From RUG14871 sp045539425 (GTDB lineage Bacteria; Bacillota_I; Bacilli_A; Erysipelotrichales; Erysipelotrichaceae): 29,298 bases of DNA. Every line of letters begins with the position of its first letter. Positions within the stretch are counted from its first letter, which is position 1. The translations under genes were made by a program, and so were the position numbers. The stretch spans positions 1 to 29,298 of the forward strand of contig JAZQFH010000045.1 in NCBI GenBank assembly GCA_045539425.1. The letters run 5' to 3'. A model generated the notes under the pieces. That model worked only from the letters and a program-made list of their open reading frames with translations. It searched no databases and was not told where the DNA came from. This document shows positions 8,014 through 15,324 of the stretch, in pieces.

Positions 8014-8561
8014 CCCTGATATTTGCCGTCGTCCGTGCTGACCGTGATTTTCTCACCTTCCTCAATGAACTGAGGAACTCTGAGTTTTAATCCCGTATCC
8101 GTGACTGCATCTTTTGTCTGGTTGGAGGAAGCTCCCTTGATGCCCGGAGTTGTTTCCGCAACCGTGAGTTCGACCTTTGCCGGAACAGAAACCGTCAGAA
8201 TGTCACCTTCAAACATCATTAAGCTGACTTCGAGTCCGTCGATAATGAAGTATTTGTTGAATCCGACCTGTTCTTCGCTCAGTCCGTATGTTTCATATGT
8301 TTCCATATCCATGAAATAGTATGTATTATCGGAAACATAGGAGAACGTAACAGCCTTGCGTTCGATATTCGCTGCTTCGAATTTTACGGAAGCGTTGAAG
8401 TTTCTTTCCTGAGTAGCACCTGTCTTCAGATTCTTCATCTTGGTGCTTAAAATCGCTGCGCCTTTACCAGGTTTGACATGCTGGAAATCCACGACCTGCC
8501 ATGGATCGCCGTCAACAATAATTGTTAAGCCTGTTCTGAAATCGCCTGCTTCAATTGCCAT
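8004..8561 (-). CDS. efp: Elongation factor P
   Basis: 185 residues, the standard EF-P length. EF-P enters the ribosomal E site and relieves stalling at consecutive prolines. The N-terminal KOW-like domain carries the tip loop KPGKGAA with Lys33 at the position that is post-translationally modified in many bacteria. Two OB-type domains follow (VSVPAKVELTVAETTPGIKG and the C-terminal TGLKLRVPQFIEEGEKI signature). The ATG at 8561 has AGAGGTG upstream, and a good promoter lies 30-60 bases away. No modification enzyme gene is nearby. Confidence 0.97.
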   Translation of the reverse strand: MAIEAGDFRTGLTIIVDGDPWQVVDFQHVKPGKGAAILSTKMKNLKTGATQERNFNASVKFEAANIERKAVTFSYVSDNTYYFMDMETYETYGLSEEQVGFNKYFIIDGLEVSLMMFEGDILTVSVPAKVELTVAETTPGIKGASSNQTKDAVTDTGLKLRVPQFIEEGEKITVSTDDGKYQGRA

Positions 8562-8590
8562 AAGTTACACCTCTTACTTTTCTATGATTT

Positions 8591-8620
8591 ATTTTAACAG
8601 ATTTGTACGGTAATTATCAA
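8591..8620 (-). promoter_or_regulatory. Promoter of efp
   Basis: On the minus strand TTGATA (8615-8620), 18-base spacer ending in TGT, TAAAAT (8591-8596). It is close to consensus and has an extended -10. Confidence 0.7.
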
Positions 8621-8630
8621 TTACAACCGT

Positions 8631-9857
8631 TTAGAACAGAGATTTCTCTTCTTCGCGGTGGGAGCGGATATACCGGCTCCATTTGATGTAGCCGTAAGTG
8701 GTATTGGTAAAGTATCCCAGCTTCAGTACGAGAAGGACATACTGCCCTGCCAGGATGTTCATCACCGCTTCGAGGAAGGCACAGATATACCATGCGATCC
8801 ACTGTTCCCTCAAGCGGAAGAAGATGAATAATCCGTTGGCGATACCGACCGCCGAAGCGCAGGCATCCAGATAAATCATCAGGGTTTCCAGCCGTTCGTT
8901 TCCGCCCAGGAAATCCGTCCGAATATCCAGTCCGCTGATGAAGTAGCCGACAACAACCGTCCAGATGATGATGGCCAGAATAATCAGCACTTCCTGATAG
9001 CCCTTCAAGCGGCGTACCACTGTCAGATTGTCTTCCTCATCATCCTTGTGCTTCGACCAGTTGAAGTAGCTGATGATGTCGATCGGCAGCCAGAACAGCA
9101 GCGTGACCGTCATCGTCGCAAAGCGGTACATCAGCACCAGACTGATCACAATCTCCGTGATTTCCACCAAGACCGAAACCAGGAAGTTATAGCGGGACTG
9201 CTTGGAAATCAGCAGCTCGCAGAGAATATTCAGGAAGGTATCCAGCAGGTACAGCAACATGATATAGATACCGTTGACCCCATTGGCGCTCTCTTCCGGG
9301 AAGATGACCGCCGCAATGGTTGCCAGCACCATGATCGTGAGGAACCAGCATTTCTCATACGTTGTAAAGAACGTGGAGAAAAACAGCATGATGGCCAGTG
9401 ACAGTGCCAGAATCAAAAGCGCATTGGCCAGATTGTAGACCGGCATCATCTCTTCCGCCATGACCGTGCGGTATGCGGCAGAGATTTCCTGCTGCACGGG
9501 ATCCTGATGGTCAAAGAACAGGCTTGTCCCGTTATCGCTCACGTATTCATAAGCGGTAATGGAATCGATTTCCAGCGCTTCATACTCTTCATACGGATAA
9601 GAGAGGATCAGTTTTTTTTCGCCGCTAATAAAGACGACATCGCACATCGTGGAATCCTCATCGTAATCCTCATAGGATTCATCGCGGAACAGTTCCACCT
9701 CTCCCTGATAGGTGATTCCCTTCACCTCATGATTCAGTTTCTTTCCGCCGATCAGAAAGGACACCGCTGAAGTAAGCAGCAGAAGCGCAAGGACAACGAT
9801 TTCCAGTGTCCTCAGCCCTTTCTTCGGCTCCATATATTTCTTACATTTCTCAAGCAT
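8631..9857 (-). CDS. pnuC: PnuC-like nicotinamide nucleoside/nucleotide transporter with N-terminal extension
   Basis: 408 residues; PnuC proteins are usually 200-260. The C-terminal 240 residues show the PnuC pattern: FWLPIDIISYFNW, then after a charged loop LDACASAVGIANG, REQWIAWYI and a final TTYGYIKW. PnuC proteins are membrane channels that take up nicotinamide riboside or mononucleotide for NAD synthesis. The extra N-terminal part has one span (about 19-38), an acidic region of roughly 100 residues that would be outside the cell, and a second span (about 140-165). The start has AGGGGA and a TATAAT upstream. There is no obvious terminator before the efp promoter. Confidence 0.8.
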   Translation of the reverse strand: MLEKCKKYMEPKKGLRTLEIVVLALLLLTSAVSFLIGGKKLNHEVKGITYQGEVELFRDESYEDYDEDSTMCDVVFISGEKKLILSYPYEEYEALEIDSITAYEYVSDNGTSLFFDHQDPVQQEISAAYRTVMAEEMMPVYNLANALLILALSLAIMLFFSTFFTTYEKCWFLTIMVLATIAAVIFPEESANGVNGIYIMLLYLLDTFLNILCELLISKQSRYNFLVSVLVEITEIVISLVLMYRFATMTVTLLFWLPIDIISYFNWSKHKDDEEDNLTVVRRLKGYQEVLIILAIIIWTVVVGYFISGLDIRTDFLGGNERLETLMIYLDACASAVGIANGLFIFFRLREQWIAWYICAFLEAVMNILAGQYVLLVLKLGYFTNTTYGYIKWSRYIRSHREEEKSLF

Positions 9858-9883
9858 AATATATCCCCTTAAACACCTTTTCT

Positions 9884-9912
9884 ATTATATATGAATTACT
9901 CCGTTTCGCAAA
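9884..9912 (-). promoter_or_regulatory. Promoter of pnuC-like gene
   Basis: Perfect TATAAT (9884-9889) on the minus strand; a weak -35 (TTGCGA, 16-base spacer) lies upstream. Confidence 0.45.
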
Positions 9913-9923
9913 GAAAGAGGCAT

Positions 9924-9953
9924 AAAAAACTCTGCATCGTCAGGATGCAGAGT
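9924..9953 (-). terminator. Terminator of pgi
   Basis: Ten-base perfect arms (9929-9938 and 9944-9953) around a 5-base loop, followed on the minus strand by TTTTTT. Confidence 0.9.
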
Positions 9954-9976
9954 CTGTTTTGATATTATGAATGCTG

Positions 9977-11554
9977 TTAGATTTCGAAGAGATCGCTGTA
10001 AGCCTTTAAGGCGCCGTCCACTTCATGAGCCAGAACGCGGTTCGCTAAGACCTTGCCCAGCTGTACGCCTTCCTGGTCGAAGCTGTTGACGTTCCATAAG
10101 AAGCCCTGGAACATGACCTTGTTTTCAAAGTGTGCGAGTAAAGCACCCATGCTGGCCGGTGTGAGTTCATCCCCGATGATGATGGAGGACGGACGGTTAC
10201 CGTCAAAGCGCTTATTCGGATTCTCATCATCCTTGCCGCAGGCATAGCCGACGATCTGTGCCGCCACGTTGGCGTTGAGTTTTGCCTGGGATGTGCTGCC
10301 CTTGATCACCAGATCGTTATGCAGCTGGGAATGCTTGAAGCCGACAAACTGCATCGGAACGATCGTCTTGCCCTGATGTAAGAGCTGATAGAAGGAATGC
10401 TGGCCGTTCGTGCCCGGTTCACCGAAGAGAACAGGTCCCGTGACATAGTTCATTTCTTCACCGAAGCGGTTGACACTCTTGCCGTTGGATTCCATATCCA
10501 ACTGCTGTAAGTGAGCCGGGAAGCGGCTGAGCGCCTGGGAGTATGGCAGAACTGCCGTCGTACCGAAGTTGAGAACGTTTCTTTCATATAAGCCGATCAG
10601 AGCGTCGAGCATTGCGGCATTCTTGCAGATGTCCTTTTCCTTGGCTAAAACGTCTGCTTCATGTGCGCCTTTTAAGAAGTCCGCGAAGACTTCCGGTGTG
10701 AAGGCTAAAGAGAGAACGCATCCGCCGACAGCAGAGCTGGAGGAATATCTTCCGCCGATATAGTCATCCATGAAGAAGGCATTCAGATAGCCTTCGTTCT
10801 TTGCCAGCGGAGAAGTTTCGCTGGTGACGGCCACCATATGTTTTGCCGGATCGAGTCCTTCTTTTTTCAGGACTTCCTTGACAAAGGATTCATTTGTCAG
10901 AGTTTCCAGTGTTGTACCGGATTTGGAAACCAGAACGAAGAGAGTTCTGGAAGCATCAATGCTGTTTAAGACGGCAGATGCATCATCCGGGTCCACGTTG
11001 GAGATGAATTTGGCTTCCATGCTGAGTAAGTTGTTTCTTCTTGCCCAGTTTTCCAGAGCGATGTACATGGCTCTCGGGCCGAGGTCACTTCCGCCGATAC
11101 CGATCTGAACGACCGATGTGAATTTTTCGCCCTTTTCATTGACGATCTCGCCGTTATGGACCTTGTCCGCAAATTCCTTGATTTTTCTTTCCTGATCCAG
11201 ATAGAATTCTCTCTTATTGACGCCGTCCGCAAAGACATCCTTGCCTAACTGGCCTCTGCATAACTGATGCAGTACCAGACGTTTTTCACCGGTGTTGATT
11301 ACCGCACCGTTGTAGAGTTCTTCATATTTTTCCGTCAGTTCCGCTTCGTCCGCCAGTTTCTGCAGGACGCTTAGGATACTGTCATCCACGGCTTTTGCGG
11401 CATAGTTGTATGTTAAGCCTTCCGCCATTTTCACACTGTAATTCTTTACGCGCTCTGCGCCGTTTTCATTTGCCATAACGCTCTTCAGATCAACCGGATT
11501 CACCTGTTTGAGTTCCTCGAATGCCTGAAGTTTGTCAAGATTCAACCAATTCAT
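9977..11554 (-). CDS. pgi: Glucose-6-phosphate isomerase
   Basis: 525 residues, the long form of the enzyme. It interconverts glucose 6-phosphate and fructose 6-phosphate in glycolysis and gluconeogenesis. Signature stretches are present in order: QIGIGGSDLGPRAMY, SNVDPDDA, VLVSKSGTTLETL (phosphate-binding SxSGTT), GGRYSSSSAVG, PVLFGEPGTNGQHSFYQ (with the catalytic Glu region) and KHSQLHNDL with the active-site Lys near the C-terminus. It has its own terminator and a GGAAAGGA ribosome binding site. No other glycolytic genes are adjacent. Confidence 0.97.
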   Translation of the reverse strand: MNWLNLDKLQAFEELKQVNPVDLKSVMANENGAERVKNYSVKMAEGLTYNYAAKAVDDSILSVLQKLADEAELTEKYEELYNGAVINTGEKRLVLHQLCRGQLGKDVFADGVNKREFYLDQERKIKEFADKVHNGEIVNEKGEKFTSVVQIGIGGSDLGPRAMYIALENWARRNNLLSMEAKFISNVDPDDASAVLNSIDASRTLFVLVSKSGTTLETLTNESFVKEVLKKEGLDPAKHMVAVTSETSPLAKNEGYLNAFFMDDYIGGRYSSSSAVGGCVLSLAFTPEVFADFLKGAHEADVLAKEKDICKNAAMLDALIGLYERNVLNFGTTAVLPYSQALSRFPAHLQQLDMESNGKSVNRFGEEMNYVTGPVLFGEPGTNGQHSFYQLLHQGKTIVPMQFVGFKHSQLHNDLVIKGSTSQAKLNANVAAQIVGYACGKDDENPNKRFDGNRPSSIIIGDELTPASMGALLAHFENKVMFQGFLWNVNSFDQEGVQLGKVLANRVLAHEVDGALKAYSDLFEI

Positions 11555-11589
11555 GATAAAGATCCTTTCCTATCAAATATTACAAGACT

Positions 11590-11595
11590 ATTCTA
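11590..11595 (-). promoter_or_regulatory. Possible extended -10 box of pgi
   Basis: TAGAAT preceded by TGA on the minus strand, about 36 bases upstream of the pgi ATG; no clear -35. Confidence 0.35.
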
Positions 11596-11637
11596 TCATA
11601 TTTTTATTCTTTCATCGGTACGGATTTGCGTCTCCTT

Positions 11638-11667
11638 TTGCTCAATAGAAGCGCTTTGTGGTACGAT
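11638..11667 (+). promoter_or_regulatory. Weak promoter of serine hydrolase lipoprotein gene
   Basis: TTGCTC (11638-11643), 18-base spacer, TACGAT (11662-11667). Transcription from here would begin about at 11674, at the ATG itself. Confidence 0.3.
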
Positions 11668-11674
11668 GTAGGTA

Positions 11675-13639
11675 ATGAAAGTGAAACCAAATCATCTCAT
11701 ACCTACCCTGATCGTTTTTTCGCTGTTCCTGAGCGTTTTTTCCTCTGGCTGCGCTTATAAAAAAGAGGAGCCGGAAGAAGACATTCCGGAGGAAACCGTG
11801 CGGGAGGAAAGCATTTCCGTTACGGTACTCTCTTCCCTTCCCAAAGGCCAGTGGCAGAAGGAAGCCATCTTCCCGGACAGAATGCCGTGGATTGATGACA
11901 CGCTCGCGCTGAACTCCCAGCTGTATTATCAGGGCTATAAAGATCAGGGCTGTATTTATCTTGAGATCTCGCCCTTTGTCAAACAGGTCGACATCTATGT
12001 GAATTCTATCAAGGCAGACCTTCCGAGCGGAGAAAGATATCTCTGTCTGAACACCGCGGATGTCTCCCGTAACGGAACCAACATCCTGCAGATCTCATCC
12101 GTCACGCCGGAAGATCTGTCTGATGCGATCCGCGTCTTTATCCCCTATCCGGAAGTGATTGAAGGTACTCTGGAAGAAGAAGGATTCCGCCCGGAGACGT
12201 TTGAACTGATCGGTGACATTATCGAAAGCGATATCGAATACGGCTTCCCTTCCGCCCAGCTTGCGGTGATTTCACATGGAAAACTGGTGTACGAAAACAC
12301 CTGGGGATATCTTAACCGCTATTCACAAAACGGAGAGCCACTGCAGGATGCACGGAAAGCAGATAATGAAACCATGTATGATGTGGCAAGCGTTACCAAG
12401 CTGTTTGCGGTCAACTACGCACTGCAGAAGCTTTTGAGCGAGCAGAAGATCCGCTTAAGCGATAAGGTAGCGGACTATCTCGGACCTGCCTTTTATGAAG
12501 ATGTGCTGGATTTCACCTACCAGGGCGGGGCTCAGGTACCTTTGGAAACCATGCAGAGCTGGAAAGCTTCCCTGACCATCAAAAACCTCATGAAACATGA
12601 AGCGGGATTCCCGGCGGATCCACGCTACTATAACCTTTACTATGATGCCGTACGGCAGAAATATATCCCTTCAGAGGGAAATAATCTGCTTTACAGCGGA
12701 GCGGATCATTCCAGAGAAACAATGCTGAAAACCATTGAGTCCTTCTGCAAAACACCGCTCTTATATGAGCCGGGAAGCCGGATCCTCTATTCCGATGTGG
12801 ATTATATGATTCTCGGGGTCATCGTGGAAAAAGTCAGCGGCATGGACCTGGACAGTTATCTGAAAGAGAATTTCTGCACGCCTCTTAAGTTAAGCAGAGT
12901 CACTTTCAATCCGCTCTCTCACGGATTTCAGAAGGAAGACTGTGCCGCGACGGAACTCAATGGAAACACGCGGGATCATGCCATCGATTTCCCGGGAATA
13001 CGTGAATATACGCTTCAGGGTGAAGTGCATGATGAGAATGCCTACTATGCCATGAACGGTATCTCCGGTCATGCCGGTCTTTTCGCTAACGCTGCCGATC
13101 TGGCAAAACTGGCCTTTGTGATGCTGGATGGCGGATACGGGATGCACCGTTTCTTCACCCGCAATGTCATCGACACCGTTTCCTCCCCGTTTGATCCGCA
13201 GCACACGGAATTCTCCGTCGGCTGGCAGAGACAGGGAGATGAGCAGCGCGCCTGGTATTTCGGTCCTGCCGCAAGTTCGACAATCGGCCATCAGGGCTGG
13301 ACCATGACACTTGTCATGATCGACCCGCAGGAAGACCTGATTATGGTCTATCTGACCAATGCCCGCAATACACCCATTTATGATAAGCAAACAAGCACCA
13401 ACAGCTTTGCGGGAGTCGATTATACCGCTTCCACCCTTGGCTTTGTGCCGGAAATCTTCCAGATCGGCAGAGGGTCTGACAAAGATGTGACACCTCAGCT
13501 AGTCAGCCTTCTAAGAAGCATGACTAAAGATGCTGAGCAGCTGATACCCGCAAACGCTGCGGAAGATCATCCATTCCTTCTCAATTACCGTAGCAAGCAG
13601 AATGTTCTTAAAAAGTGGGAAAAGAAGATACAGGAATAA
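11675..13639 (+). CDS. Lipoprotein of the beta-lactamase/penicillin-binding serine hydrolase family
   Basis: 654 residues. A signal peptide ends in the lipobox SSGC (Cys26), so the mature protein should be a surface lipoprotein. Residues about 50-160 form a beta-sandwich-like region; then comes the class C beta-lactamase-type domain with the nucleophile motif Ser239-Val-Thr-Lys242, a Tyr-Ser-Asp motif (LYSDVDYMILG) in place of YxN, GHAGLFANAADLAKLA and the HQG triad-like motif near residue 540. Such enzymes act as D-Ala-D-Ala carboxypeptidases or esterases; this is not evidence for antibiotic resistance. The ATG at 11675 has only AGGT one base before it; a GTG at 11681 has better spacing, so the exact start is uncertain by two codons. 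Confidence 0.88.
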   Translation: MKVKPNHLIPTLIVFSLFLSVFSSGCAYKKEEPEEDIPEETVREESISVTVLSSLPKGQWQKEAIFPDRMPWIDDTLALNSQLYYQGYKDQGCIYLEISPFVKQVDIYVNSIKADLPSGERYLCLNTADVSRNGTNILQISSVTPEDLSDAIRVFIPYPEVIEGTLEEEGFRPETFELIGDIIESDIEYGFPSAQLAVISHGKLVYENTWGYLNRYSQNGEPLQDARKADNETMYDVASVTKLFAVNYALQKLLSEQKIRLSDKVADYLGPAFYEDVLDFTYQGGAQVPLETMQSWKASLTIKNLMKHEAGFPADPRYYNLYYDAVRQKYIPSEGNNLLYSGADHSRETMLKTIESFCKTPLLYEPGSRILYSDVDYMILGVIVEKVSGMDLDSYLKENFCTPLKLSRVTFNPLSHGFQKEDCAATELNGNTRDHAIDFPGIREYTLQGEVHDENAYYAMNGISGHAGLFANAADLAKLAFVMLDGGYGMHRFFTRNVIDTVSSPFDPQHTEFSVGWQRQGDEQRAWYFGPAASSTIGHQGWTMTLVMIDPQEDLIMVYLTNARNTPIYDKQTSTNSFAGVDYTASTLGFVPEIFQIGRGSDKDVTPQLVSLLRSMTKDAEQLIPANAAEDHPFLLNYRSKQNVLKKWEKKIQE

Positions 13640-13643
13640 ATCA

Positions 13644-13680
13644 AACGGCATCCGGTAATATCTGATGCCGTTATCATTTT
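13644..13680 (+). terminator. Terminator of serine hydrolase gene
   Basis: AACGGCATC (13644-13652), 11-base loop, GATGCCGTT (13664-13672), then ATCATTTTTT. Confidence 0.75.
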
Positions 13681-13711
13681 TCTGTTTCTCAGTATTTAAA
13701 TAATCAACGCC

Positions 13712-14746
13712 TTACGCTTTCGCCAGCAGGCGGGCTTTTTCGTTTTGCGCCTGTTTCAGTCCGGTATCTTCACTGAAGCCCCATTCATCCTTCAGTAAAT
13801 GAATGATGCGCTCATAGGTGTCGGCTGCACTGCGGTATTCGCCCATGATTTCATAGATATCCGCAATCGCCATCAGTTCATCCGTAAAGCGCGGTCTTCT
13901 GCTCTGCTTTTCAAAAGACTGTTCATAGAGAGCGATCGCCTTTTTATAATCGCATTTCTCCGCGTAATACTGTGCCGCTTCAAAAAGGGTTGCACAGTCT
14001 TCCGGATTGGCCGCTACGAGCGCTTCCATGATGCTGTCAGCCTTCTTCTCATCAAAGCGGGCAAGTGCGATATGTGCACGGTATACCTGAACCATGTTTT
14101 CTCTTGCGTCTTTCAGACGGCTGACCCTATCCAGATATTTCTCCGCCTCATCCGCGCGGTGATCTGCCAGAAGGTTATCAAGCAGATAGAGATACGGAAG
14201 ACGCACTTCGGGGTTCTCCTTGACGATTTCGCGCCAGAATTCGATGGCTTTTGTATGGTTATGCATGTTCCAGTCCCAGCTCGCATGACCTGCCGCCTGA
14301 TTCAGAACCCACTGGCAGTCCTTTGTTCCCGGGGAGGTACGGATCGCATCTTTGGCGTATCCGGCGGCCTTCTTAGCACAGGAATTCATGCGGTGCCAGT
14401 ACAGATAGGCAATCAGACTGGTTGCTCTCTGGGCGTTCTGTTCATCTTTCAGCTGCTCTTTCAGGAAATCCTCATATTCCCGGAAGAGATCCTGTGAGAG
14501 ATCCTCCGTAATATCCAGGCTGTTTTCAATGCGGTTCAGACGCTGTTCGCTTGTTAAGTCAAACAGGTCGTCTATGCTGACACCGAACACTTCAGCCAAC
14601 AGAGGAAGCGTAGTGATATCCGGCATGGTGACTGCCGTTTCCCATTTGGAGACGGATTGCGCTCCGATTCCGAGTTTCTCTGCGAGCTGCTCCTGTGTGA
14701 GATTGGCTTTGAAGCGGAGCTGTCTGATTTTCTTTCCGAGTTCCAT
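13712..14746 (-). CDS. XRE-family regulator with TPR-like repeats
   Basis: 344 residues from the ATG at 14746, which has AAAGGA upstream; an ATG 24 bases earlier lacks one. Residues 1-65 are a classic helix-turn-helix_3 domain (IRQLRFKANLTQEQLAEKLGI, SVSKWE, P-I-LA-VFGVSIDDLF). The rest is alpha-helical with TPR-like repeats (for example ALYEQSF, AADTYERII), as in Rgg/PlcR-like or other peptide-sensing regulators, although no quorum-sensing peptide gene is visible beside it. It has its own promoter. Confidence 0.85.
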   Translation of the reverse strand: MELGKKIRQLRFKANLTQEQLAEKLGIGAQSVSKWETAVTMPDITTLPLLAEVFGVSIDDLFDLTSEQRLNRIENSLDITEDLSQDLFREYEDFLKEQLKDEQNAQRATSLIAYLYWHRMNSCAKKAAGYAKDAIRTSPGTKDCQWVLNQAAGHASWDWNMHNHTKAIEFWREIVKENPEVRLPYLYLLDNLLADHRADEAEKYLDRVSRLKDARENMVQVYRAHIALARFDEKKADSIMEALVAANPEDCATLFEAAQYYAEKCDYKKAIALYEQSFEKQSRRPRFTDELMAIADIYEIMGEYRSAADTYERIIHLLKDEWGFSEDTGLKQAQNEKARLLAKA

Positions 14747-14793
14747 ATGTGTGTTTCCTTTCCAAATCATTCTGTATTGATCCTTACAAGCTT

Positions 14794-14822
14794 ATTGTAT
14801 GGGGCGATTGCCTGAAACTCAA
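14794..14822 (-). promoter_or_regulatory. Promoter of XRE-TPR regulator gene
   Basis: On the minus strand TTGAGT (14817-14822), 17-base spacer, TACAAT (14794-14799), about 48 bases upstream of the start codon. Confidence 0.6.
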
Positions 14823-14865
14823 TCACGTGGATTTCGAGTTCATTCGCCTGTCAGTTGAAAAGTTC

Positions 14866-15324
14866 TTATTCATGTGCCAATAGCCGTGCATCATATTCCG
14901 TAACGTCTGCGATGTCAGAATCCGAAACCTCCGCAATCACAAACCAGCCGGCCATATCGTCCGTATAGGCTTCCGGATGATTTGTCTGAATGACATCAAG
15001 GCACAACGCAGAACCGTCCCAGGAAACATTCTGAATTGCATACCGGAATGATCCGCTGCTTGCCTCTACATAGGCGAGAATAAGCGCGTGTTCATCAAAG
15101 AAGCTCTCATCATAAGAGGATGCGATTTCATTGAAAGAAGGTACTTCATTCCACCCGTGATTCGGCGTCAGGGCATCCTGATAGCGTTCCCTGAACCCGT
15201 TCAGATCATTCAAAGTGTCCAGCCGGTACACCGGAAGATGACGGACGGAGCTGATTATCATCTTTTCCGCGTTCAGACAATCGCGCATCATACCGCCCCC
15301 CCACCCAGTTTGCATAAGCGACAT
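14866..15324 (-). pseudogene. C-terminal part of M56 sensor protein, separated by a frameshift
   Basis: 152-codon frame overlapping the end of the M56 gene. Its residues from about 12 onward continue the M56 protein: the motifs SYDESFF, LAYVEASSGSFRY and YTDDMAGWFVIAEV form a conserved extracellular C-terminal domain that I know as the end of many Bacillota BlaR1-type proteins. The two frames would join if the run of seven Gs (minus strand, 15296-15302) had six. The total length 14866-17407 less one base is exactly divisible by three and would give 846 residues. It is probably not an independent gene, since its own ATG has no ribosome binding site. Confidence 0.75.

Noticed and set aside
12890..13390. 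Minus-strand 166-codon frame inside the serine hydrolase gene
   Set aside because: Antisense shadow of a well-supported gene with clear catalytic motifs.
13799..14497. Plus-strand 232-codon frame in the XRE-TPR gene
   Set aside because: Antisense shadow; odd composition rich in Phe, Ile and Cys and no start signal.
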